From Anaerolineae bacterium (GTDB lineage: Bacteria; Chloroflexota; Anaerolineae; Aggregatilineales; UBA3940): 5,091 nt of DNA. Shown piece after piece: positions 1-5,091 of the stretch (positions within the stretch are counted from its first letter, which is position 1; every line of letters begins with the position of its first letter). Location of the stretch: assembly GCA_020852775.1 (NCBI GenBank), contig JADZAD010000304.1, positions 1 to 5,091 of the forward strand, written 5' to 3'. A program made the position numbers and the translations under genes. A model generated the notes under the pieces. The model searched no databases. It was given only the letters and a program-made list of their open reading frames with translations, and was not told the origin of the DNA.

Positions 1-380
1 CGGATCCACAGGTGGCGGTTGTCGAGCAGGAACTCCGCGCCGTGTTCCTTCGGCTGGATCGGGTAAGGCTCCGCGGCGTGCAGCACGTCGAGGGCGGAGA
101 CACCCAGTTCGACGCCGCCGGGGACGCCCGGCGCGCGCGCATCCAGCCGGACGGTGCCCGTCACCTGGATCGCCGATTCCTGCGTCAGCTTCTCGGCGGC
201 TTCAAAAACCGCTTCCGGCACATCCCCCTTGAAGACCACGCACTGGGCGATGCCGGTGCCGTCTCGCAACTGAATGAACGCCAGCTTACCCTTACCGGTC
301 TTGTTGTATACCCAGCCGCGCAGGGTGACCTGCTGGCCTTCATGCCGGGCCAATTCACGGATCGTCACGATCTCAGCCAT
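1..380 (-). CDS. asnS: Asparaginyl-tRNA synthetase, N-terminal part (partial)
   Basis: The gene reads leftward from the ATG at 378-380 and leaves the window after 126 codons, so only the N-terminus is seen. The product charges tRNA-Asn with asparagine in the cytoplasm. Residues ~18-100 form the OB-fold anticodon-binding domain, with the family-typical stretches VTLRGWVYNK (18-27) and FIQLRDGTG (35-43). Residues 105-126 contain YPIQPKEHG and LLDNRHLW, the entry into the class II catalytic core. PKEHG followed by the DNRHLW element separates AsnRS from AspRS and LysRS, which share the OB fold. The start is supported by AGGAG at 388-392, seven bases upstream. The gene lies 67 bp downstream of the response-regulator gene on the same strand and has its own possible extended -10 promoter, so it may be read from both. 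The identity rests on motif recognition; the catalytic motifs 2 and 3 lie outside the window. Confidence 0.93.
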   Translation of the reverse strand, partial: MAEIVTIRELARHEGQQVTLRGWVYNKTGKGKLAFIQLRDGTGIAQCVVFKGDVPEAVFEAAEKLTQESAIQVTGTVRLDARAPGVPGGVELGVSALDVLHAAEPYPIQPKEHGAEFLLDNRHLWI

Positions 381-420
381 GCTGCTGCTCCTGCCATGCC
401 TGCATTCGGATATGGGGGGA

Positions 421-429
421 ATTATGACA
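421..429 (-). promoter_or_regulatory. Possible extended -10 promoter of asnS
   Basis: On the minus strand the bases read TGTCATAAT, which matches the extended -10 form TGnTATAAT with one mismatch in the hexamer. No -35 box is visible at 16-18 bp upstream, as expected for an extended -10 promoter. Transcription would start near 414 and give a leader of about 34 nt containing the AGGAG ribosome site. This is inference from a short motif only; read-through from the response-regulator gene is an alternative, since no terminator is visible between the two. Confidence 0.4.
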
Positions 430-447
430 CAGCCCGGCGGGGTGCGG

Positions 448-825
448 CTACTCCACGGGTTCAGAGAGCAGGCGCGTAATGTGGCGGCGCAGTTCGGAGA
501 TGTTGAAGCGCCCCTTACGCAGCACAGCGCCTACCCCGGCCAGCCGCGTCATCGGGCCAGCCTCGTCGGCAATTGCCGACAGGATGATAATGGGGATCGA
601 TCTGGCTACCGGGTCCTGCTGCAGGCGTGTCAGCACGGAGAAGCCATCCATCACCGGCATCATAATGTCGAGGATAATCAGCCGTGGAGGTTCCGCAGCG
701 ATCATCTCAAGCGCGTCTCGCCCGTTGACCGCAGACTTGCCCTCCAGGCCAAGGGTGTGCAGGACGTCTGCGATCAGTTCGCGGACTTCGAGATGATCAT
801 CAACGATGAGGATGTAACCGGACAC
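448..825 (-). CDS. Single-domain response regulator (CheY-like receiver)
   Basis: This is a stand-alone phosphoacceptor receiver domain of about 125 residues with no output domain, presumably cytoplasmic. Numbered from the GTG start, it shows YILIVDDH with the Mg-binding acidic pair D9/D10, the phosphoacceptor D53 in LIILDIMMPVMDG, the switch residue S83 in PIIILSA, and the conserved lysine K104. The usual cis-proline after that lysine is replaced by glycine (KG instead of KP). I prefer the GTG at 823-825 because GGGGGT (831-836 on the minus strand), which can pair with anti-SD through one G-U wobble, lies five bases upstream. A TTG two codons earlier (829-831) would have this site directly abutting it. 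No histidine kinase is present in the window, so the partner is unknown. asnS follows 67 bp downstream. The rightward gene, transcribed divergently, begins with a degenerate copy of the same fold. Confidence 0.93.
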   Translation of the reverse strand: MSGYILIVDDHLEVRELIADVLHTLGLEGKSAVNGRDALEMIAAEPPRLIILDIMMPVMDGFSVLTRLQQDPVARSIPIIILSAIADEAGPMTRLAGVGAVLRKGRFNISELRRHITRLLSEPVE

Positions 826-830
826 GGGCA

Positions 831-836
831 ACCCCC
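831..836 (-). promoter_or_regulatory. Ribosome binding site deciding the regulator start
   Basis: The minus strand reads GGGGGT, able to pair with 3'-CCUCCA of 16S rRNA if one G-U pair is allowed. It lies five bases before the GTG at 825 but would overlap or abut the alternative TTG at 831, so it favours the GTG. It is not a classical AGGAGG, so confidence is moderate. Confidence 0.5.
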
Positions 837-856
837 GCTGCTCTGGCGAACGATGA

Positions 857-926
857 GTGACAGACCTAATTGATTATAGATAGGATATATGACTCCTTAC
901 AACCAATTGGCCTGTCCGGTGACAGA
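857..926. repeat. Direct repeat GTGACAGA and inverted repeat; possible shared operator
   Basis: The octamer GTGACAGA occurs at 857-864 and again at 919-926, on the same strand, 62 bp apart. The second copy overlaps an inverted repeat CTGTC-cggt-GACAG (912-925). The palindrome lies between the -35 and -10 boxes of the rightward promoter. The first copy lies just after the predicted start site of the leftward transcript. A perfect palindrome CCAATTGG (903-910) sits between the two promoters. These positions fit a regulator binding both promoters, but the repeats are short and could occur by chance. Confidence 0.3.
873..902 (-). promoter_or_regulatory. Sigma-70-type promoter of the response regulator
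   Basis: On the minus strand a perfect TATAAT (873-878) is preceded, after an 18-bp spacer, by TTGTAA (897-902; four of six matches to TTGACA). It lies in the only clearly AT-rich stretch of the window. Start of transcription is expected near 866, giving a leader of about 40 nt before the GTG at 825. An in-frame TAA just upstream of the leader excludes a longer protein from further upstream. Confidence 0.65.
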
Positions 927-936
927 TCGGTAAACT
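907..936 (+). promoter_or_regulatory. Possible promoter of the DUF309 gene, leaderless type
   Basis: TTGGCC (907-912) and TAAACT (931-936), each with four of six matches to the sigma-70 consensus and separated by 18 bp, lie upstream of the ATG at 944. Only seven bases separate the -10 box from the ATG, so the transcript would begin at or within a base or two of the start codon. This agrees with the absence of any Shine-Dalgarno before that ATG. Confidence 0.45.
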
Positions 937-943
937 CTGGCGC

Positions 944-1717
944 ATGGAACACGTTGCGATGATTGTCATATCCGGCTCCCCGGCATGGAGCCGCACGGTT
1001 GACCATATCGCCGCCTCACTGACCGGCGTTCAGCTTATCATCTGCACGGAGCAGGCGGGCTACGTGGCGCGGCTGGCGACGGACGGGGCCGGGCTGATCC
1101 TCGTCGATGGCGACCGGGCGGACTGGCGCTTCTGGGCCACGACGCCAAAGGCCAGCCCCGCGACCCGGCGCATCCCGGTCGTGGTCGTCTCCGGGCAGGC
1201 GGAGGTGCGCGCCGAGGCGCTGCGCGCCGGGGCAGACGTGTCGCTTGCGCCGGACATGCTCGGCACGGAACTGCAGGTGCTGATCCGGAACAATGCCCAC
1301 CGCCTCAGCGTCGAAGAGGCGGCACGGCTGGAGGCGCAGTGCGCGGAGCCACTGCCTGCGCGCGCTCGTGAAGCGATCGAACGCTTCAACGCGGGCGAAT
1401 ATTACGCCCAGCACGACCTGTTTGAGGCGCAGTGGATGGAGGAGAGCGGGCCGGTGCGTGACCTGTACCGCGCGATCCTGCAGGTCGGGGTGGCCTACTA
1501 CCAGGTGAAGCGCAGCAACCGGCGCGGTGCGCTCAAGATGCTGCTTCGCAGCTTCCAGTGGCTGAACGCGCTGCCGGATACCTGCCAGGGCGTGGACATC
1601 CGTTCCCTGCGGGCGGACGCCCTGCGCGTGCGCGAGGCACTCGACGCGCTGCCCGAAGGCGACGACCTCAGCGCCTTTGACCGGTCGCTGCTCAGGCCGG
1701 TGCGCCTGATTGACTGA
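944..1717 (+). CDS. Degenerate receiver domain fused to DUF309
   Basis: The 257-residue protein has two parts. Residues ~5-118 look like a receiver fold: a first strand (AMIVISGSP), GLILVDGD with D55 at the phosphoacceptor position, PVVVVSG with S83, and ALRAGAD. The N-terminal acidic pair is replaced by S10-G11 and the conserved lysine by A102, so normal Mg-dependent phosphorylation is unlikely. Residues ~140-210 are a DUF309 helical domain, recognised from FNAGEYYAQHDLFEAQW with H157, E161 and W164, then RDLYRAILQVGVAYYQ and NRRGALKML. DUF309 has no established biochemical role. The ATG at 944 has no Shine-Dalgarno; an in-frame ATG at 959 is the alternative start but has no better site. The amidohydrolase gene follows 54 bp downstream on the same strand, probably in one transcript. 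The domain calls are firm for DUF309 and reasonable for the pseudo-receiver; any function would be a guess. Confidence 0.88.
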   Translation: MEHVAMIVISGSPAWSRTVDHIAASLTGVQLIICTEQAGYVARLATDGAGLILVDGDRADWRFWATTPKASPATRRIPVVVVSGQAEVRAEALRAGADVSLAPDMLGTELQVLIRNNAHRLSVEEAARLEAQCAEPLPARAREAIERFNAGEYYAQHDLFEAQWMEESGPVRDLYRAILQVGVAYYQVKRSNRRGALKMLLRSFQWLNALPDTCQGVDIRSLRADALRVREALDALPEGDDLSAFDRSLLRPVRLID

Positions 1718-1758
1718 GCCTGTCAACCGTCCTGCCCGATCCGGGCGATCACACCCAG

Positions 1759-1766
1759 AAGGAAGG
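1759..1766 (+). promoter_or_regulatory. Ribosome binding site of the amidohydrolase gene
   Basis: AAGGAAGG lies five bases upstream of the ATG at 1772 (its AAGGA part is eight bases away). It fixes the start used here and contrasts with the Shine-Dalgarno-free start of the gene before it, which fits translation of an internal gene of an operon. Confidence 0.65.
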
Positions 1767-1771
1767 CCTCG

Positions 1772-3136
1772 ATGACCACCGTTGACCTGTTGATCCGTGG
1801 CTGCATGGTGCTGCTGCCCGACATGAGCCTGCTGCGTGACGCGGCGATTGCTATCCGCGAGAAGCATATCGTGGCGATCGAGACCGACCCGGCGGCGATC
1901 CGGGGATATCAGGCCGCCGAGGTGATCGACGGGGCGGGCAAGCTGGCGATGCCCGGCTTCGTGGACGCGCACACGCACTCCGCGCAGCAGCTTCTGCGGG
2001 GCAGTGTCGTTGATGAGCTGCCGATGATCTGGACGCGCATTCTCGTCCCGTTCGAGAGTGCGCTCACCCCGGAGGAGGTCTACGCCGGGTCGATGCTGAT
2101 GATGGTCGAGCACATCCGGGCGGGGATCACCGCTTTCGCGGATGCGGGTGGGCCGCATATGGAGGGCACGGCGCAGGCGGTGGTCGAGGCCGGGGTACGG
2201 GCGGTGATCGCCCCCTCGACGATGGACACCGGCGCGTTCATCCCGCCGGCGATGTTGAGTACGGTGGAGAGCGCGATCAGCCGGACGGAGACGCTGCATA
2301 AGGCGTACCACGGCGCGGGCGAGGGCCGAGTGAAGGTCTGGTTCGGGCTGCGGCAGGTGATGACCTCGACCCCGGCGCTCGTCGAGGCAGTGGCGGCCCG
2401 TGCGCGGGAGATGGGCACGGGGGTGCATTTCCACCTCGCGGAGCACATGGCGGAGGTCGCGCACTGCCTGGAGAACTACAAACTGCGCCCGGCCTTCTGG
2501 CTGGACAGGCACGGGCTGCTCGGGCCACACACCATCGCCGGGCACTGCGTCCGGCTCTCAGATGAGGAAATCCTGCTGCTGAAGGAGCGCGACGCGAACG
2601 CCGTGCACTGCCCGCACGCCAACCTTGGCAGCCACGGCTTCAGCAAGACGCCGCTGCTGCTGGCGCTGGGCGTGAACGTCGGGCTGGGCAACGACGGCGC
2701 GTCCGGGGTGCGGCTGGATCACTTCAACCAGATGCGCCTGCTGCGCTCGGCGATGCAGGCCTACCACGGCGTGAATATCAATGACCCGCTGACGCTGCCC
2801 GCGCTCCAGGCGCTGCGCATGGCGACGCACGGCGGGGCACGTGCGCTCGGTATCCACGAGGAGACGGGCACGCTGGAAGTCGGGAAGAAGGCGGACGTTA
2901 TCCTGCTCGACCTGAACCGGCCGCACTTCAGCCCGACAGCGAACGTGCCAAAGTCGGTGGTGACGGTGGCCGGGCCGGACGACGTGTGCGATGTGATCGT
3001 CGATGGCCGGGTGCTGCTGCGTGACCGGGTGCTGACACACCTCGACGAAGAAGCCATTCGCCGCCGAGCGGGCGAGGTGATGCTGGCGGTGGGCAAACGC
3101 GCCGGGCTGGATCACAGCGCCGCGTATGTGGGGTAA
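1772..3136 (+). CDS. Metal-dependent amidohydrolase, Atz/Trz or MTA/SAH-deaminase-like
   Basis: At 454 residues this is the usual length for cytosolic amidohydrolase-superfamily hydrolases/deaminases. It starts with the small beta-sandwich segment (LLIRGCMVL) and the MPGFVDAHTHS entry into the TIM barrel. By analogy with Thermotoga Tm0936, the metal ligands are H67 and H69 (HTH), H221 (in HFHLAE) and D308 (in LGNDGAS), with E224 and H258 (in AGHCV) as catalytic residues. All are present, so the enzyme should be active. The C-terminal sandwich returns in GTLEVGKKADVILLDL. In SAH/MTA deaminases the strand ending in GPHS supplies a substrate-binding histidine (H173 in Tm0936); here it reads FGLRQVMTS. 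The following barrel strand reads HCPHANLGSHG rather than the typical NPASNLKL. Hydrolytic deamination or dechlorination of a nitrogen heterocycle is the family reaction; the substrate here cannot be named. A good Shine-Dalgarno supports the start. The gene probably shares a transcript with the DUF309 gene, and no terminator is visible after the TAA. Confidence 0.92.
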   Translation: MTTVDLLIRGCMVLLPDMSLLRDAAIAIREKHIVAIETDPAAIRGYQAAEVIDGAGKLAMPGFVDAHTHSAQQLLRGSVVDELPMIWTRILVPFESALTPEEVYAGSMLMMVEHIRAGITAFADAGGPHMEGTAQAVVEAGVRAVIAPSTMDTGAFIPPAMLSTVESAISRTETLHKAYHGAGEGRVKVWFGLRQVMTSTPALVEAVAARAREMGTGVHFHLAEHMAEVAHCLENYKLRPAFWLDRHGLLGPHTIAGHCVRLSDEEILLLKERDANAVHCPHANLGSHGFSKTPLLLALGVNVGLGNDGASGVRLDHFNQMRLLRSAMQAYHGVNINDPLTLPALQALRMATHGGARALGIHEETGTLEVGKKADVILLDLNRPHFSPTANVPKSVVTVAGPDDVCDVIVDGRVLLRDRVLTHLDEEAIRRRAGEVMLAVGKRAGLDHSAAYVG

Positions 3137-3166
3137 TTCATTCCGCCAGCCGATCCGTCCTATAAT
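3137..3166 (+). promoter_or_regulatory. Promoter of the kinase-cytochrome gene
   Basis: A perfect TATAAT (3161-3166) lies in the 67-bp gap after the amidohydrolase stop codon. The best -35 at an 18-bp spacing, TTCATT (3137-3142), matches only three of six bases, so the promoter may be weak or need an activator. Transcription would begin near 3173, giving a leader of about 31 nt. The -10 call is good; the -35 call is doubtful. Confidence 0.5.
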
Positions 3167-3190
3167 GAGAACAGCCGCCTGAGTACAGAC

Positions 3191-3195
3191 AGGAG
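3191..3195 (+). promoter_or_regulatory. Ribosome binding site of the kinase-cytochrome gene
   Basis: AGGAG lies eight bases upstream of the ATG at 3204. It selects this ATG, which places the glycine-rich loop at residues 19-26, a normal distance for a bacterial PknB-type kinase. Confidence 0.75.
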
Positions 3196-3203
3196 CACCC
3201 CCA

Positions 3204-5091
3204 ATGCTTGACCTGACCGGGCACACCTTCGGGCAGTACCGAATCCTCGAACTGATCGGTTCCGGCGGAATGGCGAACGTTTACCGCGCGGTGCAGACCT
3301 CGATCGGACGGGAAGTCGCCATCAAGGTCCTGCCCATGCACTTTCTGCAGGACCCGACTTTTACCGAACGCTTCAACCGTGAAGTTCGCGTCATCGCACT
3401 GCTGGAGCATCCGCGTATCCTGCCGGTGCACGACTACGGTGAGGCCGAAGGCATGCCTTTTATCGTGATGCGCCTGCTGCCGGGCGGCTCGCTGGCGGAG
3501 CGGATCAAGGCGGCCCCGGCGGGGATGCCCCTCGATGAGACGTGCCACTTTGTTTCGCAGATGGCGGAGGGCCTGACCTTCGCGCACCAGCACGGCATTA
3601 TCCACCGTGACTTCAAGCCCTCAAACGTACTGCTCGACCTGGAGGGTAACGCCTATCTTGCCGATTTTGGCATCGCGCGGGTAGCGGAAAGCACGGTGCA
3701 GCTTACCGGAAGCGGCATCGTCGGGACGCCCGCCTACATGGCCCCTGAGATGGCGGAGAGCGGAGGCGTCACCCACCGGGTGGATATCTACGCGCTGGGC
3801 GTAACGCTCTATCAGATGCTGACCGGGCAGCATCCGTTCAACGCTGATACGCCGATGGGCCTGCTGATGGCCCACCTGAGCAAGCCGGTGCCGGATGTGC
3901 TGCTGGCCCGGCCGGATCTGCCCGCGGGGGTGCAGGCGGTGATCACGCAGGCGATGGCGAAGGCCCCGGCAGAGCGCTTCGCGCAGGCGGCTGACCTCGC
4001 CAGCGCGCTTGAGCGGGCGTGTGCCATCGCCCCCACCAGCATCGGCGGGCCGTTCACGGAGCGGATCCCCGTGCTCGGGGCCATCCCGCGGGAACGAACA
4101 GCCACGACGATAGACCTGCGCCCGAAAGCAGCCCCACCGCTACCGGAGATGCCGTCGGAGGGTGACGCTCCGTTCCGGGTGGCACGAGACCCTGAGGTGA
4201 CGCCCCCCGGCACCCTGACGCCTGCCTCTGCCGCCAGAGCGAAGCCTTCCCCGGAACTGCCACCTGGGCAGGTGCCCCGGCGCCGCATCTGGCCGCTGCT
4301 GCTGTGGCCGGGGGTGGTCGTATTCGGGTTGTGCGGCCTGGTTGCCCTTGGCGTCGCGCTTGATTTTCGCGGGGTACAGTCCGTGCTGTGGCCGCCTACA
4401 CCTATGGAAGCGGTCACGACAGCACCTACGATGGAGCCTGTCGGGACGCTGGATCCGGCGGCGTCACTTGCGACCCGCGCCGTCCTTGAGGCCGCGTGGG
4501 ATGCCTCCGCGCACAACGACCATACCGCTGACTCCTTCACCCGCTGGGATGCGGAGGGCCTTATCCCGGCGGGCTGTGCAAAATGCCACAGCCATGCCGG
4601 GTTCGCCGACTACCTCGGCCTGAACGATACGCCAGCCGGAACAGTGGAATACGATGCCCCGGTCGGCAGCTATCTGGAGTGCAGCACCTGCCACAATGAT
4701 GCGACGGAGACGCTGACACAGGTGGCTTTCCCCTCCGGGCTGGTGGTGAACGTCTCTGGCGGCTCGGCGGTGTGTATTGCGTGCCACCAGGGCAGAGGCT
4801 CCACACCAACGCTGGATGAGTATCTCACGGTGACGGTTGGCGACGCTCCACCGGATACCGTGAGCGACCTCCTGGGCTTCCAGAACCCGCACTATGCCGC
4901 CGCCGGCGCCGCGCTCTACGGTACGAACGCGAAGGGAGCCTACGAGTACACGGGGCGGGCTTATGCGGGCACGCTGGTGCACGATGAGGCGTTCGACACC
5001 TGTGTCGAGTGCCACGACCCGCACGGGCTGGAGATCAATCTCGTGCACTGCCAGGAATGCCACGATGGGGATGATCCGCAGCTCTACCGTA
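3204..5091 (+). CDS. Transmembrane Ser/Thr protein kinase fused to a multiheme cytochrome c domain (partial)
   Basis: The frame is open from the ATG to the right edge (629 codons, no stop), so the C-terminus is missing. Residues ~13-272 are a complete Hanks-type kinase: glycine loop GSGGMANVY (19-27), ATP-binding K41 in VAIK, helix-C E60, catalytic HRDFKPSN with D136, DFG at 154-156, GTPAYMAPE (174-182) and DIYALGVTLYQ. HRDF replaces the commoner HRDL. Residues ~273-358 are a proline-rich linker. RRR (359-361) precedes one hydrophobic helix (~362-386), so the kinase should face the cytoplasm and the rest the outside. After a Thr/Pro-rich stretch come five CXXCH motifs: CAKCH 458, CSTCH 493, CIACH 524, CVECH 600 and CQECH 616, each a site for covalent heme c. 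Other histidines (437, 440, 464, 563, 593, 607, 615) could be second axial ligands. Known relatives of this kinase type often carry PASTA or other sensor domains here. I infer redox-controlled phosphorylation. Kinase, membrane helix and heme motifs are all read directly; the function is not. Confidence 0.93.
   Translation, partial: MLDLTGHTFGQYRILELIGSGGMANVYRAVQTSIGREVAIKVLPMHFLQDPTFTERFNREVRVIALLEHPRILPVHDYGEAEGMPFIVMRLLPGGSLAERIKAAPAGMPLDETCHFVSQMAEGLTFAHQHGIIHRDFKPSNVLLDLEGNAYLADFGIARVAESTVQLTGSGIVGTPAYMAPEMAESGGVTHRVDIYALGVTLYQMLTGQHPFNADTPMGLLMAHLSKPVPDVLLARPDLPAGVQAVITQAMAKAPAERFAQAADLASALERACAIAPTSIGGPFTERIPVLGAIPRERTATTIDLRPKAAPPLPEMPSEGDAPFRVARDPEVTPPGTLTPASAARAKPSPELPPGQVPRRRIWPLLLWPGVVVFGLCGLVALGVALDFRGVQSVLWPPTPMEAVTTAPTMEPVGTLDPAASLATRAVLEAAWDASAHNDHTADSFTRWDAEGLIPAGCAKCHSHAGFADYLGLNDTPAGTVEYDAPVGSYLECSTCHNDATETLTQVAFPSGLVVNVSGGSAVCIACHQGRGSTPTLDEYLTVTVGDAPPDTVSDLLGFQNPHYAAAGAALYGTNAKGAYEYTGRAYAGTLVHDEAFDTCVECHDPHGLEINLVHCQECHDGDDPQLYR
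4575..5063 (+). other. Multiheme c-type cytochrome region, five CXXCH motifs
   Basis: Within the kinase gene, heme-attachment motifs start at 4575, 4680, 4773, 5001 and 5049. The last two are only 16 residues apart, with CVECHDPHG and CQECH resembling a doubled-CXXCH unit; the others are spaced 31-76 residues. Aromatic and glycine-rich text between them (for example GAYEYTGRAYAG) is of the kind seen in multiheme cytochromes of environmental bacteria. Heme ligation happens outside the cytoplasmic membrane, which agrees with the topology set by the RRR-flanked helix. More motifs may follow beyond the window. Confidence 0.88.

Noticed and set aside
12..873. Plus-strand open frames opposite asnS and the response regulator
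   Set aside because: They are antisense to recognisable AsnRS and receiver sequences and have no family motifs of their own.
1734..1746. GCCCG-atc-CGGGC inverted repeat after the DUF309 stop codon as a terminator
   Set aside because: The stem is only five base pairs and there is no T-run after it; the next gene starts 26 bp later with a good Shine-Dalgarno. Read-through is more likely.
1016..2545. Long open frame on the minus strand (about 509 codons) across the DUF309 and amidohydrolase genes
   Set aside because: Its translation is rich in R, H, P and A with no recognisable domain, and it lies antisense to two genes with clear family motifs. It is the usual by-product of a high-GC coding region.
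3812..4540. Minus-strand open frame of 242 codons opposite the kinase linker and membrane helix
   Set aside because: Low-complexity S/G/A/R-rich translation with no motif; the opposite strand codes for a continuous kinase-linker-helix protein.
4200..4580. Frameshift or chimeric join between a kinase gene and a separate cytochrome gene
   Set aside because: The same frame stays open through linker, membrane helix and heme region, the positive-inside flank gives the right topology, and there is no internal Shine-Dalgarno/ATG pair or signal peptide that would start a separate cytochrome.
1..5091. CRISPR arrays, tRNA/rRNA genes, insertion sequences, attachment sites
   Set aside because: No regularly spaced repeats, no cloverleaf-like or rRNA sequence, and no transposase or terminal inverted repeats were seen on either strand.

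Overview
The window is a compact, GC-rich (roughly 60-65% by eye), almost fully coding bacterial segment with five protein genes. Gene style suggests a Chloroflexota-like (Anaerolineae-type) or similar high-GC environmental bacterium: a PknB-type Ser/Thr kinase, receiver-like proteins, a DUF309 protein, and multiheme c-type cytochrome sequence. That placement is inference; no rRNA or other phylogenetic marker is present beyond a fragment of asnS.

Left part, minus strand: the N-terminal 126 codons of asparaginyl-tRNA synthetase (asnS, leaving the window at base 1). Upstream of it, in the same direction, is a single-domain CheY-like response regulator (448-825). A short AT-rich divergent promoter region (about 826-943) separates these from the plus-strand genes. 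It holds a perfect TATAAT for the regulator, a second promoter whose predicted transcript starts at or next to the ATG of the rightward gene, and a small inverted repeat plus a direct repeat that could be a shared operator.

Middle part, plus strand: a 257-residue fusion of a degenerate receiver-like domain with a DUF309 domain (944-1717). After 54 bp comes a 454-residue metal-dependent amidohydrolase of the Atz/Trz/MTA-SAH-deaminase type (1772-3136), probably in the same transcript. Its metal site is intact but its substrate pocket differs from the characterised SAH/MTA deaminases.

Right part, plus strand: behind its own TATAAT box and a good Shine-Dalgarno, one uninterrupted reading frame runs from 3204 off the right edge (at least 629 residues). 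It encodes a complete Hanks-type Ser/Thr protein kinase, a proline-rich linker, a single transmembrane helix with a basic cytoplasmic flank, and then an extracytoplasmic region with at least five CXXCH heme c attachment motifs. This receptor-kinase layout, with a multiheme cytochrome where PASTA or other ligand-binding domains usually sit, is the most unusual item in the window. It suggests a transmembrane kinase that senses redox state or electron flow outside the membrane. The signalling genes (receiver, pseudo-receiver, kinase) are neighbours, but nothing in the sequence proves that they act in one pathway.
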